Source: Mactromeris polynyma (lineage: Eukaryota > Mollusca > Bivalvia > Venerida > Mactridae). Taken from it: a DNA stretch of 64,000 bases. Below, piece by piece: positions 42,005 through 54,186 of the stretch. Position 1 is the stretch's first letter. Each line of letters starts with the position of its first letter. A program made the translations under genes and the position numbers. The stretch lies in assembly GCA_032209605.1 (NCBI GenBank), contig JASFXZ010000001.1, positions 18,618,256 to 18,682,255 on the forward strand, written 5' to 3'. Under the pieces are notes generated by a model, which was not told the origin of the DNA, made no database searches, and worked only from the letters and a program-made list of their open reading frames with translations.

Positions 42005-42071
42005 CTAATCCAGCAACAACTGCCGAGTACCTTTTGGAGTTGTTTCCTCATTTAGATGTTTTGTAGTGTAT
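42005..42071 (-). CDS. CYRI: CYRI exon 10 (terminal)
   Basis: Encodes (R)[17 protein letters not shown] and LLLD, with stop TAG at 42005-42007. Confidence 0.94.
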
Positions 42072-45000
42072 CTATAATGGAAAAAATAGCTATTATACAA
42101 TGTTTCAAGCTTTTGTAAAACAGTTGACTATTATTCAGGGTTCCAACTCTTTTCCAAGAAAAAAATTAAAGGCTTTTTCAAGGACTTTTCAAAGGACTTT
42201 TCACAAATTCAAGGACCAAAACAGCATTTGTACTGTTATTTTATTCATTCAACATGTCTTTCAAATGAACTTATTCCTAGAACATTTAAGTATTAAACTT
42301 CAATTTATGAACTTACATACAAGGAAATGTTAAACTGTAAACATCAAGTCACTTATTCAGAATAAGTTTAAAAATTCAATTTATGAAATCTTCACCACAA
42401 GTCTGAAACATCAAATTAGAACTTATTCACACCAGAGAGCTTATGATATATTGGGTTTCTGTTCACACTTGACTCAGACATATTCTCAAAACTTCATGAT
42501 CGAACATAATTACTACATGACTTTCCTTGGGGAATAAAAAGCCCCCTGAACTTCAATCTTTTTAGCCATTATTTTTTTAAATTTCAAGCCAAATGTTTAA
42601 AGACTTTTACCTTAAAGCATTTAAAAGTCCCTCCACACTCATATCTCGTTGATCTTTTAACAATCTTATTGAGCTCTTTATCTGTAATACAAACAAGTAA
42701 TACAAATGTACATCCAAATGTTTTAATCAATACCACCCGCACTGCAAACACAGTTAAATCAATCAGTATTCAGCAGCAAGGTTAAACAAAACTGACAAAA
42801 TACATCAAATTGATTTAAAATCTACCATTAACAGAAATTTTGTGTTTATATGAAAAATCAATGCTTTTACAGTGTATCATAATAAATACAAATTACATGT
42901 AATAAGCCACAAAAAACAATTATAACAATATCCAACATCATAAATTGAACATCATAAGTATGAAATAAAACTCCAACAAAATTCCATGATTTTACATGAA
43001 AAGCACAAATCAGCGCCACTTTATGATTTCCAACCTCTTCTTTAAGTGACGTCATTTCCAGAAAACGTCACATGTGACGACACCATGTACTGACAGTAAG
43101 CAATATTTGCCCCATATGGCAATATAAAAACGAAGTGACCATATGGAGTGAATATTGTTTCTTGCTTGCAAATGGTGATATTGCATGCTGCGGTTTTTTG
43201 AAATGACGTCACTTAAAGAAGAGGTTGCAAATCCTATAGCAGTGCTCAAATGATTATACTAACACAACTTGATGATTTTATGGTAATGAATTTACTTACA
43301 TCAATACCAGAAGACTTTGCGAATGCCCCAACAGGATGTACATGGTCATATAAAATTATAACACCAACCATCACTCGTAAACAAAACAACTTTGTGTCTA
43401 CATTTTGAAATCTGGAACAATACTCCCTGAAAATTCAAGATGCAAAATTTCCATTAATCTTAAAATTAAACATGATATTTCACTACAATCACTGTCAGTT
43501 TAATTTGTAGTCACAGGAACAACTTAAAGGAACAATCCATTGCCTATTTTATGGTACTAGTTTGACTAAATTACAAATACACTGCCATCCAAAAGTTTCT
43601 TCACACTTGAATATTTTGAATTATGTTACTTTTTTTACAGAATTTCAAATAAAACATGTATGAACACCACGAGGTAAAATTATTCAACCAACTTCTAAAT
43701 ATAGTTTTGAATTAACAATTTGGACATCTCCGCAGCAGCATCAATCAGCCTGCATCCAAAACCAATATGTGTGTAACTGATTGATCTGACACAGAAAATA
43801 AGATAATTTGTTTCAGTACAAATTTATAAATACTTCTACAGAAAATTATTGCTGTGTTAAAAAGCATTTTCGATTTGGAGAGCAGTGTACATGTAATAGT
43901 GTGGAGGATGGAAAGTTTGACTGTTCAATCAGGAGGTTGTGGATTAGATCCTAGACAAGGCCTTCAATACACTTCCTTATATGGAAAGTTATCAGCACTG
44001 TATGTATCCAGGAAGCATAATCAAAACATATTAAATAACCATTAACAGTCTTATCACAAACATGCTTAAACACAATGACTGTTTAATATGAGTTATTCTT
44101 TAATTTGACTTTAGCTTCGGTCAAGTTTATCAAAGATCAGTGTAAAACTGTATGTAAATATAGTTTGTGGTGTTGGCGCCAAAACAAGCTATCTCCATAT
44201 GAATTTATCAATGAGATGGTAGATTCCGGCGCTAACCCCTCGAATGAATGCTACTCGTCTCTATAGAAACCATCTTCAGTGTTGATACTCAACATACAAA
44301 AAATGCTTAATAGTCTAAGACTTTAGTCTACTTCTCCACTTTTTGTTCAAAGGGAATTTGAGACTTTTTCTCTCCTGGGTTCCAAATCGAGACTTACTTA
44401 CGCTGGAAAACTATCAACGTCAATCAGAGGTGTCAGAGAAATGATTTTAAAAATTTAATGCACTTTTTTATCCTCAAAAGAATATATGGCTCGCTTGATC
44501 TAAGTATAACAAAATTAGTTTAATAAGGTTCCGGAATACTCACGGATTTTCAATCATCACCCTGCAAATATTTGCCATTGTACATAGACAATCTGTGGTA
44601 TTTTCTACTGGAAGATCTTTGTTCTGAAAATAGATAAATATGATTTTTTCCATAGGAATACCTCAGTTCGACAAATCGAATGAAAAATTACAGACAGAAA
44701 TCCATGACACGACTGATCACAGGACTGATCACAGGACTGATTACACGACTGATTACATGACTATCATGACCAACTAGTGTCCTATATAAATGATGACAAA
44801 ACAAGCAATAGCAAAATAAGTAACACAACATAAAGAGTCAATATAAAGTGGACACATACAAATTGTACTTGCACTTTGTAAAACACATTGATATTAATGA
44901 AACATGTAATTTAAACATTTGTAGTTTCTTTACAATGTGGGTTTCCGACTCAAAGTCCAAGAAATCATCATATTTTTTTCAATATCATATGATCAATACA

Positions 45001-48000
45001 TGACCAGCTTTGATAACCTCATCCATAGACTGTCATGAACATAATTATATCAGTTTCCACATCTATTGGACAAGTAATTTGCTTGTGACAAACAACACGA
45101 GTTGGTCATACAATACAATACAATACAATAAGTTTATTGATGACCTAAAGACCTCCAGCCCATAACATAATATATTACAATTTATATGATACTTCACAAT
45201 TGTGAGTACACAGGTACGTAGTGTGACAAGAACAAAAGTTGCAAATGCAATGATTATACAGTCAAACCTGTCTGTAAAGACCACCCATGGGAACAGCAAA
45301 ATGTGGTCTTTGTTTACAGGTGGTCTCTATTAACAGATTAAATATCATTGAAATTGGTCTGATGGGAGATAAAATTGGTGGTCTTTGCAGACAGGTTTTG
45401 CAATAGTGGTCTTTGTTCACAATTGGTCTTTAACACAGGTTTGACTGTAACATAATTGTACAATTGCAATGTACATATAAACATCGTGATAACATAAACA
45501 TAATAACAGTCCATACTTTAGTATGTGTTTTACAATCATATCTTTTTACACAATGAAGCAAAGTGAATATAAAAAGCCACATTTTTAATAAGACTCTCAT
45601 TTCTGCTTGATAGCTATATACATGTATGTAGTTATGACATACACTTGTAACAAAAAGGCTTTCTAACTCTGACACAGCCACAGTTTAATGCATGGTTAAT
45701 CTTGTTGTTTTAGGAAGATGATCCATTGCCATGAAAGTGATTGAAATTTGGAGACATAACTCTACCTTGTTGCATTACATGCACATTACAATCAGATAAT
45801 GTAAAACACATTACATACAGTTTAGAATCCATTTTAAGATTGGATGTTGTCTGTCCATAAAAAATTCTATTTTGTCTATTTCTGGGCCGAGTTTTATCAG
45901 ACATTTTCCTGAATGACTTGAGAGAAGTTCTACAATCGATTTATGAAAGGAACTACTTTCTGTCATTGGGAATATGACGAAGCTATGTGTGATATATGGT
46001 ACCAACCTGAGAAACGAATGTAGATGTTGTATCACTGAGCATCTTCAACATGGGTGTGGCGTTGGCATAAAACAATGACATTCTGTTGGCAATCTCATGC
46101 GGAACTTGCTCATTATTTTCACAGGAATCCTGATACAAAAATAAACTGTTTTATTAGATTTGTATACTTATTTTACTTACTCAAGTTTTTAACAGTTTCA
46201 TCTGTGTGTGCCAAACAGTGCGATCAAACCTATACTTAGGATATTTTCCAGATTAACATATAGGAGACTTGACCTTTGTTTAAATATCTGCATTTATTTT
46301 AATAGTTAAATGGTTTGAAACCGACTTTTATCTTCAAAAAACAGATTAAATCCTTAATAAAAATACCATATCATGATCCTGTCAACCATTTGACTAAAAC
46401 TTCCGGTTAATCATAATGATATCAGATCATCTTAAAGATAAATTTATTTTGAAGATGTCAAAACTTTACAAAAAATGAAGAGAAAATGAAGAGAAAATGC
46501 TGGTTTCATAAAGACTGGATGGTGCAGCCCTGACAACTCTGAAGTCAGCGTAATTCCACGAATCCGCAGAGAATTCTCAAGCCGGGTAAAAACAGTTTAA
46601 CTTACGCTGGTTACCATACGTCGTCTGCTCTGTGTTCTTCTGTAATAACTGAAGTCATTTTGTATAACAGGATTTGTCATCTGAAAATACAGCAACACGA
46701 AATATGAGTGAGAATGAAAGCTTAGAATTTGTTTATCATGTTTTATTTGTGGAAAACCTGAAAATTTTGATAAAAGATTTATTTCAAGAAGATCGGCTAA
46801 GAACAAGCATGGTATACTCCAAAATTCGAGGGTTCAGTGCAAGACTATTGTAACTCTTATATAAATACATAGGAGTTACGATAGTCTTGCACTGAACCCT
46901 CAAAATGAAAAATGCCTTCATGCTGATGAAGTTAACAACTATTCTGTCTCTTAAGGAATACTCAATGATTTACCCTTTAAACGTCTACATTAAAAAAAAA
47001 TTATGTTATTTATGTAGTAATGCTGAGAACATATTTTCTTCTTGTCAGATGGACAAACGTTGGAAGGTATTTAATAGACACTAAGGCCATAATTAAACAA
47101 TTGTTTGTTCGGCACAACCATACCATCTCATAAAAGTAACCCCTACTCAAATAATTGTTTGAGGGTGTCTGAGTAAAAAAAATTTTTTGGCTGCATATTT
47201 ATAGTCGAAACTTGAATAAACATAAAAAAGACTAAATAAACTTGAGTACCTATCTACCTTCCCACCTTAATGTTCCTGGGTAGAGTTATGCCAAATGTTT
47301 ATTTTTTTAAGGAAGGTATGATGCAGTATTTTTTTTAATTCACTACTCAAACATAATAACATCATAACCATAATACAAGTTTCACATTAGTATTGTTACC
47401 TTGAGATCGTCAAACTTGAGAACAAAATCAAGGATCTCAGCAAATTGCTTGAACAATGCTTGTTGTTTCTCCAGATGTTCTCTAGCAGTCATATCAGCAG
47501 AACATAACATTTGTAGTAATAGTGGAACATTGTGCTCTGAAATACACAATATACAATACAATGAAAGCAACCTCTCCAGAGCTGTCCTTTCTCCAGCAAC
47601 AACCTCTCTGTAACAACAGTTGCAATTTGTCCTACTGCAATAATTTATAATCAATTGAACCTATACGCAGCAGCTAGCATTTGCATCTCCTACAGGGTGT
47701 TACTGTGAACAGGTTTTACTGTATATGTATGTTACTGCAGGGCCCGCATTCACAAACCTTTTAAGACTGAATCTCCAACTTAAGATTTTAAAATGGTAAA
47801 TTTTCATTTTGTGCCTATGTGATTGTTACACAATATATTTGGATAAAACATGGCAATGTAGAGTGAGTAACAAGAAATATTCAGGCAAAAATTCATCCGT
47901 TTAAATATAATGAAAACGAAATGCTTGTAAATTTATTTTTTGCAATTTTAAAGTCCATGTCTGAGATTCAGTATTAAAACGTTTGTGAATATGGGCCCAG

Positions 48001-51000
48001 ATTCTTGCCACATTGTTTTGTACATAATATAAGCATTATTTACCATACTCTCCTGTATTGGAGGTAACATAAGAATACATGTCCAATCTAGGGCACAAAA
48101 CAAGTATATTGAAGGGCTATGCATTCTTTAACAAGAAATATATGGCTTCCACAGGTACTTGAAACAAAATATTATAATTTTCTATATATGTGGACTATTA
48201 CTATAATAAGTATATTTTTATTATAGTAATGGTCCGTACAGAAAAAAATATTTTGCTTCAGGTACCTGTGATGGCTTCAGTTCCAAGGTTGTAAATCGCT
48301 GTATAGTTAGTATTTCTATTTATGTTTTAGATGTATGTTAAGTTCCCCTTTCCCCATGTGCAATTATTTCACTAGGTACAATATTCATGTCATTATCTAC
48401 CCCCTATCAGTCTAGCTGCTAGCTTTCTTGGCCAATTCCATGATGTATTCCATCCATTAAATCCCCCTTTCCCCAAGGCTGTCCTCCTTACTTCTCCTTA
48501 GTTGTTCTTTATGGTCAGCCAGGCTATTCCAGGCCTTCCTAGGAGACCTCAGTGCCTGATGTTATTGTGGACTATTGCTTTCCCAGGGGTCTGTGTGGGG
48601 AGGCATTGTCTTGTGCCTGTGGGGTTCCCTGTAGCAACTTAATCTCTTTTTTGATAATGTTAGTTTGATACAGACCTTAACTGAGATATCTCATGATGAA
48701 GGAGCTATTTGACTTGCTATTAAGAAAATATATGTCTGTAAAACGATAATATTGATAAGTACAAACCTAACAGAAGAGAGAAATCGTAATATTTGCGTAG
48801 ATTTTCAACAAGAGGAAGTACACCACTCCATGCCTTCTCTTGCAAGCCTTCATTTGATGGATTCTGTATGGCCTACAATAAGGTACATAAAGTCATAATT
48901 ATACTGACGGTTCTTGAGAAAATCAGCCATCAATACAAGATATTTGGGTATGTACAATTCATTACAGTTCCAATTTGCAATGTAATCATTTAAACGAATA
49001 GGGAAATATTTGGTTCTTTCACAAAAAGAACAACAAATTGCTTTCTGGTACTTACATAAACTCTTATAATACAGGTGGAATAAAATTTACACATTGAAAC
49101 ACAGTGGTAACAGTGCAATCCCAAGTATACTTCTTAAACAAGTCTAAATCACATGACCAAAATGGACCATACAGCACTCGATCTAAATCACATGACCAAA
49201 ATGGACCATACAGCACTCAGTCTAAATCACATGACCAAAATGGACCATACAGCACTCAGTCTAAATCACATGACCAAAATGGACCATACAGCACTCAGTC
49301 TAGATCACATGACCAAAATGGACCATACAGCACTCAATCTAGATCACATGACCAAAATGGACCATACAGCACTCAGTCTAGATCACATGACCAAAATGGA
49401 CCATACAGCACTCAGTCTAGATCACATGACCAAAATGTACCATGCAGCACACAGTCTAATCACATGACCAAAATGGACCATAAAGCACATAGTCTAGATC
49501 ACATGGCCAAAATGGACCATTTAGCACATAATCTAGTCAATGTTATATGCAACAAAACCTATTATTGGGTCAGTCAGTGTCTTTAACCCTACTGTTAGCA
49601 AAAACTACAATGAAACAATTAACAACAAACCTAGACTTGAAATGCAGATACTTCAAAGCAAAACCAACCAGTCATATTGGTTATCCTATAAACATATAGT
49701 TGTATCATATACTTACATCCCTGATAACATTCGCTGCTCCTTGGTATTGTCTCAGCCCATCCAATACATCACTTGCTTCAACCAAAACTTTCTGGATTTT
49801 GTTCCATGCTTCCGCCTCACTCTCTGTAGGCTGACAGTCTATACAATAATAAATATCACATTACAAGAGTTTCTCCACATGATTCAGGGCGCTGATATTT
49901 CAGGCCGATCTGTTTGGTTTTCTGACTTTTCCAGAAGGCAAATATATATGCTAGCTTTTAGAGAGGAGGGTTCAGCCTCCCTAACAACACAGCGCTGTAC
50001 TGTATTTGTTATTTCAGTTCCCTTAATTTGTTTCATAGAAGAACAAGTTTAGCTGCAGTCCTGATTTCAATAAAAATGTCAACTATTTTTATGACAGTAA
50101 TTAAACAAGGAGAGCCTGTGCCAAATTTGGCCACTTTTTGTCTTTAAGTTCATAAAAAATCATTTATGGAGGCTCTATTGATTACAGAAATCTTGCTAAT
50201 TTCAAGGGTCATAATGCAGTCATTGTATGCACAGATCTGTCTGTTTTTATCAATATGAACCAAGGTCTTATGGATATCAAACTACTGTCCAAGTTTGGTG
50301 AAAATAAAATAAACACGAGAGGCAAACTGTCACAAAATACAAGATATTATGTCCATACATTTTCAGACCAAATTTGGTGATGATTGGACAAATGCTTCTA
50401 AAGTTATTGATCGGACATCTGGCTGGATTTCGAAAGGAACTAAGATTTCGAAATATCTGTACAAGTTTGGTAAACATCAGATAATAAATGAAGGCTCTAT
50501 TGTGTTCACAAGCTCGGTTATAGGAATTTTATACAATTTTAAAGAGCCATAATCCAGCCATGCATGGGTGGATCTAGCTGATTTTCAAAAGGGACCAAGC
50601 TCTCATCCATATCTACTGTATAAGTGTGTTTAACATCGAATGACAAATAAAGGTGCTATTGTGTTCACAAGCTCTATTTTAACAATTTTGACAATTTCAA
50701 TGACCATAATACAGCCATACATAATTGGAGTGTTAAGAAGGTTTTACTATAAATTGACCTAGTGACCTAGCTTTTGACCCCAGATGACACAGTTTCGAAC
50801 TTGGCCTAGATTCATTGAGACAAACATTCTGACCAAGTTTCATGCAGATCAGGTAAAAGATGTTACCTCTAGAGTGTTAACAGTCTAAATTGTTGTCGAC
50901 GACAACGACTGACACAGGGCGATTCCAATAGCTCACCTTAAGCACTTCGTTCTCAAGTGAGCTAAAAAGTGTATGAGCTCTGTTTTTACTTAAACTGGTC

Positions 51001-51119
51001 CACAAAGTCATTGTTGCATACCTAAATTAGCATAACTTACTCTCAAAGTCTACAAAGACATAATTGAGATCATCTTTCCTGTTTTCATCTCGTGCCAACA
51101 ATTTGAGGAGATTTCCCAT
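42005..51119 (-). CDS. CYRI: CYRI / FAM49 protein (CYFIP-related Rac1 interactor), complete, 10 coding exons
   Basis: The 10 exons below join in frame to 328 residues; vertebrate CYRI proteins are about 324. The family binds active Rac1 and restrains the WAVE/Scar complex, limiting actin-driven protrusions at the plasma membrane. Visible signatures: MGNLLK start (Gly2 is the myristoylation site known in CYRI-B); [70 protein letters not shown], whose R162-R163 match the Rac1-contacting Arg pair of [43 protein letters not shown]; and the C-terminal [18 protein letters not shown]. The start has A at -3 and G at +4. All introns are GT-AG. Invertebrates usually have one CYRI gene, so I give no A/B suffix. 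Confidence 0.96.
42611..42681 (-). CDS. CYRI: CYRI exon 9
   Basis: Encodes [20 protein letters not shown] and NAL. Donor gtaaaa; leaves AG for Arg. Confidence 0.95.
43012..43247. repeat. Inverted-repeat element with CRE-like motif, copy 3 (best preserved)
   Basis: Arms 'ccaacctcttctttaagtga' and 'cacttaaagaagaggttgca' are inverted. TGACGTCA lies in both arms (43047-43054 and 43204-43211). Intron between CYRI exons 8 and 9. Confidence 0.82.
43300..43426 (-). CDS. CYRI: CYRI exon 8
   Basis: Encodes [35 protein letters not shown] and AKSSGID. Donor gtaagt, acceptor tttcag. Confidence 0.97.
43580..43887. repeat. CACTGCC mariner-type MITE, copy 3 (reverse of copy 1)
   Basis: Flanked by TA on both sides (43578-43579 and 43888-43889). 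The left end cactgccatccaaaagtttc is intact; the right end is diverged (ggagagcagtg). The interior matches the complement of 37194-37558. Confidence 0.82.
44544..44623 (-). CDS. CYRI: CYRI exon 7
   Basis: Encodes [20 protein letters not shown] and RVMIEN. Donor gtgagt. Confidence 0.96.
44705..44766. repeat. 12-bp short tandem repeat (about 5 copies)
   Basis: aggactgatcac and variants acgactgattac; in the intron between exons 6 and 7. Confidence 0.8.
45108..45200 (-). repeat. Possible non-LTR retrotransposon 3' tail
   Basis: The minus strand ends 'atcaataaacttattgtatt' followed by repeated ttgta units (45108-45130), a typical simple-repeat LINE tail. No coding part is seen. Confidence 0.4.
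45259..45447. repeat. TA-CAGTCAAACC palindromic MITE, copy 1
   Basis: 189 bp, flanked by TA (45257-45258 and 45448-45449). Ends cagtcaaacctgtctgtaaa and acacaggtttgactg. Nearly identical to 53329-53518. Confidence 0.88.
46007..46129 (-). CDS. CYRI: CYRI exon 6
   Basis: Encodes [20 protein letters not shown], then [17 protein letters not shown] and FVSQ. 41 codons, phase 0. Donor gttggt. Confidence 0.96.
46606..46680 (-). CDS. CYRI: CYRI exon 5 (Rac1-binding Arg pair)
   Basis: Encodes [20 protein letters not shown] and RMVTS. R162-R163 are the Rac1 contact positions known from CYRI-B. Confidence 0.97.
46827..46902. repeat. Near-perfect hairpin element, copy 2
   Basis: gagggttcagtgcaagacta pairs with atagtcttgcactgaaccct; loop about 12 nt. 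In the intron between CYRI exons 4 and 5. Confidence 0.85.
47400..47536 (-). CDS. CYRI: CYRI exon 4
   Basis: Encodes [35 protein letters not shown] and [10 protein letters not shown]. Confidence 0.97.
47740..47998. repeat. GGGCCC-ended MITE, complete copy
   Basis: 259 bp. Ends gggcccgcattcacaaac and gtttgtgaatatgggccc are inverted. Truncated reverse copy at 19745-19944. Confidence 0.85.
48146..48273. repeat. Foldback element with nested palindrome
   Basis: 'ccacaggtacttgaaacaaa' is inverted in 'ttttgcttcaggtacctgtg'; a second arm pair 'ggactattactataataa' and 'ttattatagtaatggtcc' lies inside. Confidence 0.75.
48400..48655. repeat. GC-richer interspersed repeat
   Basis: Includes 'ggaggcattgtcttgtgcct' and 'tccctgtagcaacttaatct', a fragment of which recurs inverted at 15088-15145. 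Base composition differs from the surrounding intron. Confidence 0.5.
48767..48872 (-). CDS. CYRI: CYRI exon 3
   Basis: Encodes [20 protein letters not shown] and [15 protein letters not shown]. Donor gtttgt. Confidence 0.96.
49141..49535. repeat. 39-bp minisatellite (about 10 copies)
   Basis: Unit tctaaatcacatgaccaaaa plus tggaccatacagcactcag, in the intron between exons 2 and 3. The 13-codon period keeps two frames open ([13 protein letters not shown]), but there is no evidence of coding use. Confidence 0.95.
49717..49838 (-). CDS. CYRI: CYRI exon 2
   Basis: Encodes [36 protein letters not shown] and VIRD. Confidence 0.97.
50690..50965. repeat. Diverged interspersed repeat
   Basis: 'gacctagtgacctagctttt' and 'gacaaacattctgaccaagt' with 'cgttctcaagtgagctaaaa' form a repeat type common in bivalve introns. 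In the intron between exons 1 and 2. Confidence 0.55.
51041..51119 (-). CDS. CYRI: CYRI exon 1 (start codon)
   Basis: ATG at 51117-51119 in context ctgattATGG. Encodes [20 protein letters not shown] and VFVDFE. Donor gtaagt. Confidence 0.96.
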
Positions 51120-51154
51120 AATCAGCTCCTTCACGCCTCAAAACTCACACACAA
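51120..51154 (-). other. CYRI: CYRI 5' UTR segment with upstream splice acceptor
   Basis: The minus strand has ctattttcag ending at 51155, followed by 35 nt of UTR before the ATG. This implies a non-coding first exon farther upstream (above 51155), which I could not locate. Confidence 0.6.
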
Positions 51155-51261
51155 CTGAAAATAGACAAAATCGTTTGTTGAGTCTTTCTTAGAGATATTA
51201 CGGGAAACCAAACACACAATGAAACCTGTGAAAAAACGCGAAATCCCAAAACTAGTGTTTG

Positions 51262-51327
51262 TTGAATGGTTAGGCTAGGCTCTGACGTCGTAGGGGTCAT
51301 GGGTTCGAACCCCATTTGGGTTCATTA
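51262..51327 (+). pseudogene. tRNA-like remnant
   Basis: 'gttgaatggttaggctaggc' and the T arm 'catgggttcgaaccccat' are clear; arm pairing elsewhere is poor and the length is short. Likely a SINE head or tRNA pseudogene. Confidence 0.45.
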
Positions 51328-51597
51328 AAAAAAATCCAAAATTTATCATAAAAATGTTGCATTATATCCAAAAAATGTTGTATCCGAACTTTGTACAATT
51401 ACTTTCACAGAGGGGACCGTAAGTATGAAGCAAGTTGAATAGATACTCAAACTTTTGGATGTCTAATTTAATGTACTATTGTATATTTGTCTCATGCAAA
51501 CCTAGAAAATGAGACAGTCACATGAATTATCAGAAAAAATCAGTGAGAATACTGACATTTATCACAGAAACCCCTGAACAATTTTCTAGTTCTAATA

Positions 51598-51688
51598 TCG
51601 AAGGTTCAGCGCAAGACTATACTAACTCCTATGTATTTATATAGGACTTAGTAACTTCACTTAGTATAGTCTTGCACTGAACCCTCGA
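51598..51688. repeat. Hairpin element, copy 3
   Basis: atcgaaggttcagcgcaaga pairs with tcttgcactgaaccctcgat. The loop region is slightly longer than in the other two copies. Confidence 0.82.
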
Positions 51689-51904
51689 TATATTCTATTG
51701 TATTTGTATGTGACATATATAGCTGTATGGTTAAATAAATACTGCTTAAACTAAACCCCGGAACAACTAATACACAATCGCAAAAATATTCATTTAATGA
51801 TAAGAGTAAACCTCACCATATCTGGAAGTGGGGCTGTTTAAGGGGCTTATATTCAAATATCACTAACATGGAAAATGCTGACAAAATAAACAAGCTGACA
51901 GGGT

Positions 51905-51990
51905 ACTGATAATTCTTGTCAAGTTTGGTTGAAATCTAGCCAGAGTACTGATAATTCTTGTCAAGTTTGGTTGAAATCTAGCCAACAGTC
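51905..51990. repeat. 42-bp direct duplication
   Basis: 'gtactgataattcttgtcaa' with 'gtttggttgaaatctagcca' occurs twice in a row. Confidence 0.85.
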
Positions 51991-52321
51991 CAGAGCTGTA
52001 TTCTAAAAACCAATTATATTCACGAAATAGAACATGTAGGGAGAAATCCCCTCCTCAAGTTTCACAATACATTGACCGAGATAAATATGCAAAACAGAAA
52101 TATGGCCATGAAACGTCAAGTCAAAGATAAGACAAGATAATTATAAGATGCATAAGTCATTATGAAGTATCATGATTATATTGATAAAAAACTCTTAAGT
52201 CTGTCTTGAGAACTGAAATATTGACATTATAAACATCATGAATTAAAATAGATTATCCAATATAGATCTAGAGACACCAGTACCCCACCCACACTGATAA
52301 TACACAACTGTACATATGAAT

Positions 52322-52396
52322 AAAGAACAAATAGGGAGTGAACGCGAAACTGGTACATCTGGAATAGGGAGTGAACGCGAAACTGGTACATCTGGA
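52322..52396. repeat. 33-bp direct duplication
   Basis: 'aatagggagtgaacgcgaaa' with 'ctggtacatctgg' occurs twice in a row. Confidence 0.85.
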
Positions 52397-52399
52397 TAT

Positions 52400-53320
52400 A
52401 AATCATGAAGCAGATAGAGTTGTTTCACATTCATCCATCAGAAGCAGAAAACAACACATACATATATCATAGGGTGGACAGGCTTCATAACAAGTTCCTA
52501 TTTGTTAACCATGTCACTTTCTTATCATACATAGTAAGTATCATACATACCACTTGACTACACTCGTATATAGTAAAGAAGTGTAAATGCATGCGACAAC
52601 CTTGTTCAACTTTGTAATTTGTATAACAAATGGGTTTAAAGATATTATATACATTACAAACATAAAGCTATTTATGTATTTCACTCTGATTCCGAACTTG
52701 AGATAATGAGCGGAAGCCACCAGTTTGTCGTCTGCCTGCCCGCACCAACAAATGCTCATCTAATAACCAGGTTCAAAATCGGAAACCTGGTAAACAAGAT
52801 TTTAAAAAGGGACATAATAAATATAATGACAAAATCTATGTAAAAACTCTCACAAATTCATAATCACATTCACAAGTATGTGAACTTAAAATCAATGATC
52901 AAGATTAAAAATTATTTATTTACGCACTGAACTTAACTTCCTCGATTTACAATGGGGGTCAAGGTTGTGTACTGAAATATTTTCAATGTGTAAACATTAT
53001 CATGAATAATGAAACCAATCATGATATTGGCAAATTTCTACAAATTTGACAAAATGCGTCTAACTTTCAAAAAGTTAACATCCTATCATTCTGTAAAGAT
53101 TTTTTACCACAAATGGTACCCGCAAAAAGTATATTCCAGAAAAATGACTACTTTTTTTAAAAATGAAACACAAAAATTGAAATAAAATCGTCACATCATA
53201 TTTTTCAATGTACTGTACAATTAAAATGAAACTTTTTGTACATTGGCATATAAATAATGTAAAGTTTCATAACAATGAAATATTATTGCTATATAACGTA
53301 ATTTCAATAGTTGAATTCTT
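52400..53320. other. No recognisable feature
   Basis: No exon, RNA gene or repeat I can support. Confidence 0.5.
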
Positions 53321-53328
53321 TATAAATA

Positions 53329-53518
53329 CAGTCAAACCTGTCTGTAAAGACCACCCATGGGAACAGCAAAATGTGGTCTTTGTTTACAGGTGGTCTCTAT
53401 TAACAGATTAAATATCATTGAAAAATGGTCTGATGGGAGATAAAATTGGTGGTCTTTGCAGACAGGTTTTGCAATAGTGGTTTTTGTTCGCAGGTGGTAT
53501 TTAACACAGGTTTGACTG
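53329..53518. repeat. TA-CAGTCAAACC palindromic MITE, copy 2
   Basis: 190 bp, same orientation as 45259-45447, differing at only a handful of positions (for example 'gaaaaatggtc' for 'gaaattggtc'). Confidence 0.88.
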
Positions 53519-54186
53519 TTATACATAAAAATAGTAACACAGGCATGAGAATTCTCCGTGGATTTTGGGATTGGCAGGGCCAATTTGTCCCAAAATGATC
53601 ATCACCCCTGGAACCACCAGAGGGCCTAAGATAGCCCCTCGGGTCCCCTCTGAAAAAAGTTCTGTTTATTTCAAATATTAGCCATTCCTATGCCTGGTAA
53701 CATTACACTGGGGGAATCCACAAGTATGTGAAACTATTTCAAAATTGTTAAAATACTGTAGAAAAACAGTAGATAAGACTTGACAGCTGAGTTTGCCAAG
53801 TATGTCATACTGTCTCATATGTTAGGTAAAATTTATCCTGTCTGGTATTTTTTTGGAAATATTACAAGGAAATTGGTTTTTCTTTCTGGTAAAGCAGGGC
53901 GTTTACCTTGACAATAATTTATCATTCAGTGAATGTGAAATGTATTAAATAGGGAATAAGTATAACAAATAAAATGTCAAGTTAGCAATGAAAGGATGAC
54001 ATGAAAATATCTGATGGGGATATGAAACAAAATTTGATGCCTGAAATCCACTACATATACCTTTAATACCTAATTATGGACGGCTAACGCATCATTGTTG
54101 GAAGTAAAATTGTGACATTTGTTGAATGTAATTTGACTATACTGAAGAGACTACGCACTTTTTACAATTGGCAAGAAGCTTTTTCG

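Noticed and set aside
47401..47613. Plus-strand frame over CYRI exon 4
   Set aside because: Antisense shadow of a well-supported exon.
49104..49586. A 160-residue repeat protein ([13 protein letters not shown])
   Set aside because: Translation of the 39-bp array inside a CYRI intron, on the opposite strand, with no start context or homology.
53332..53583. 83-residue minus-strand frame
   Set aside because: Lies in the palindromic MITE at 53329-53518.
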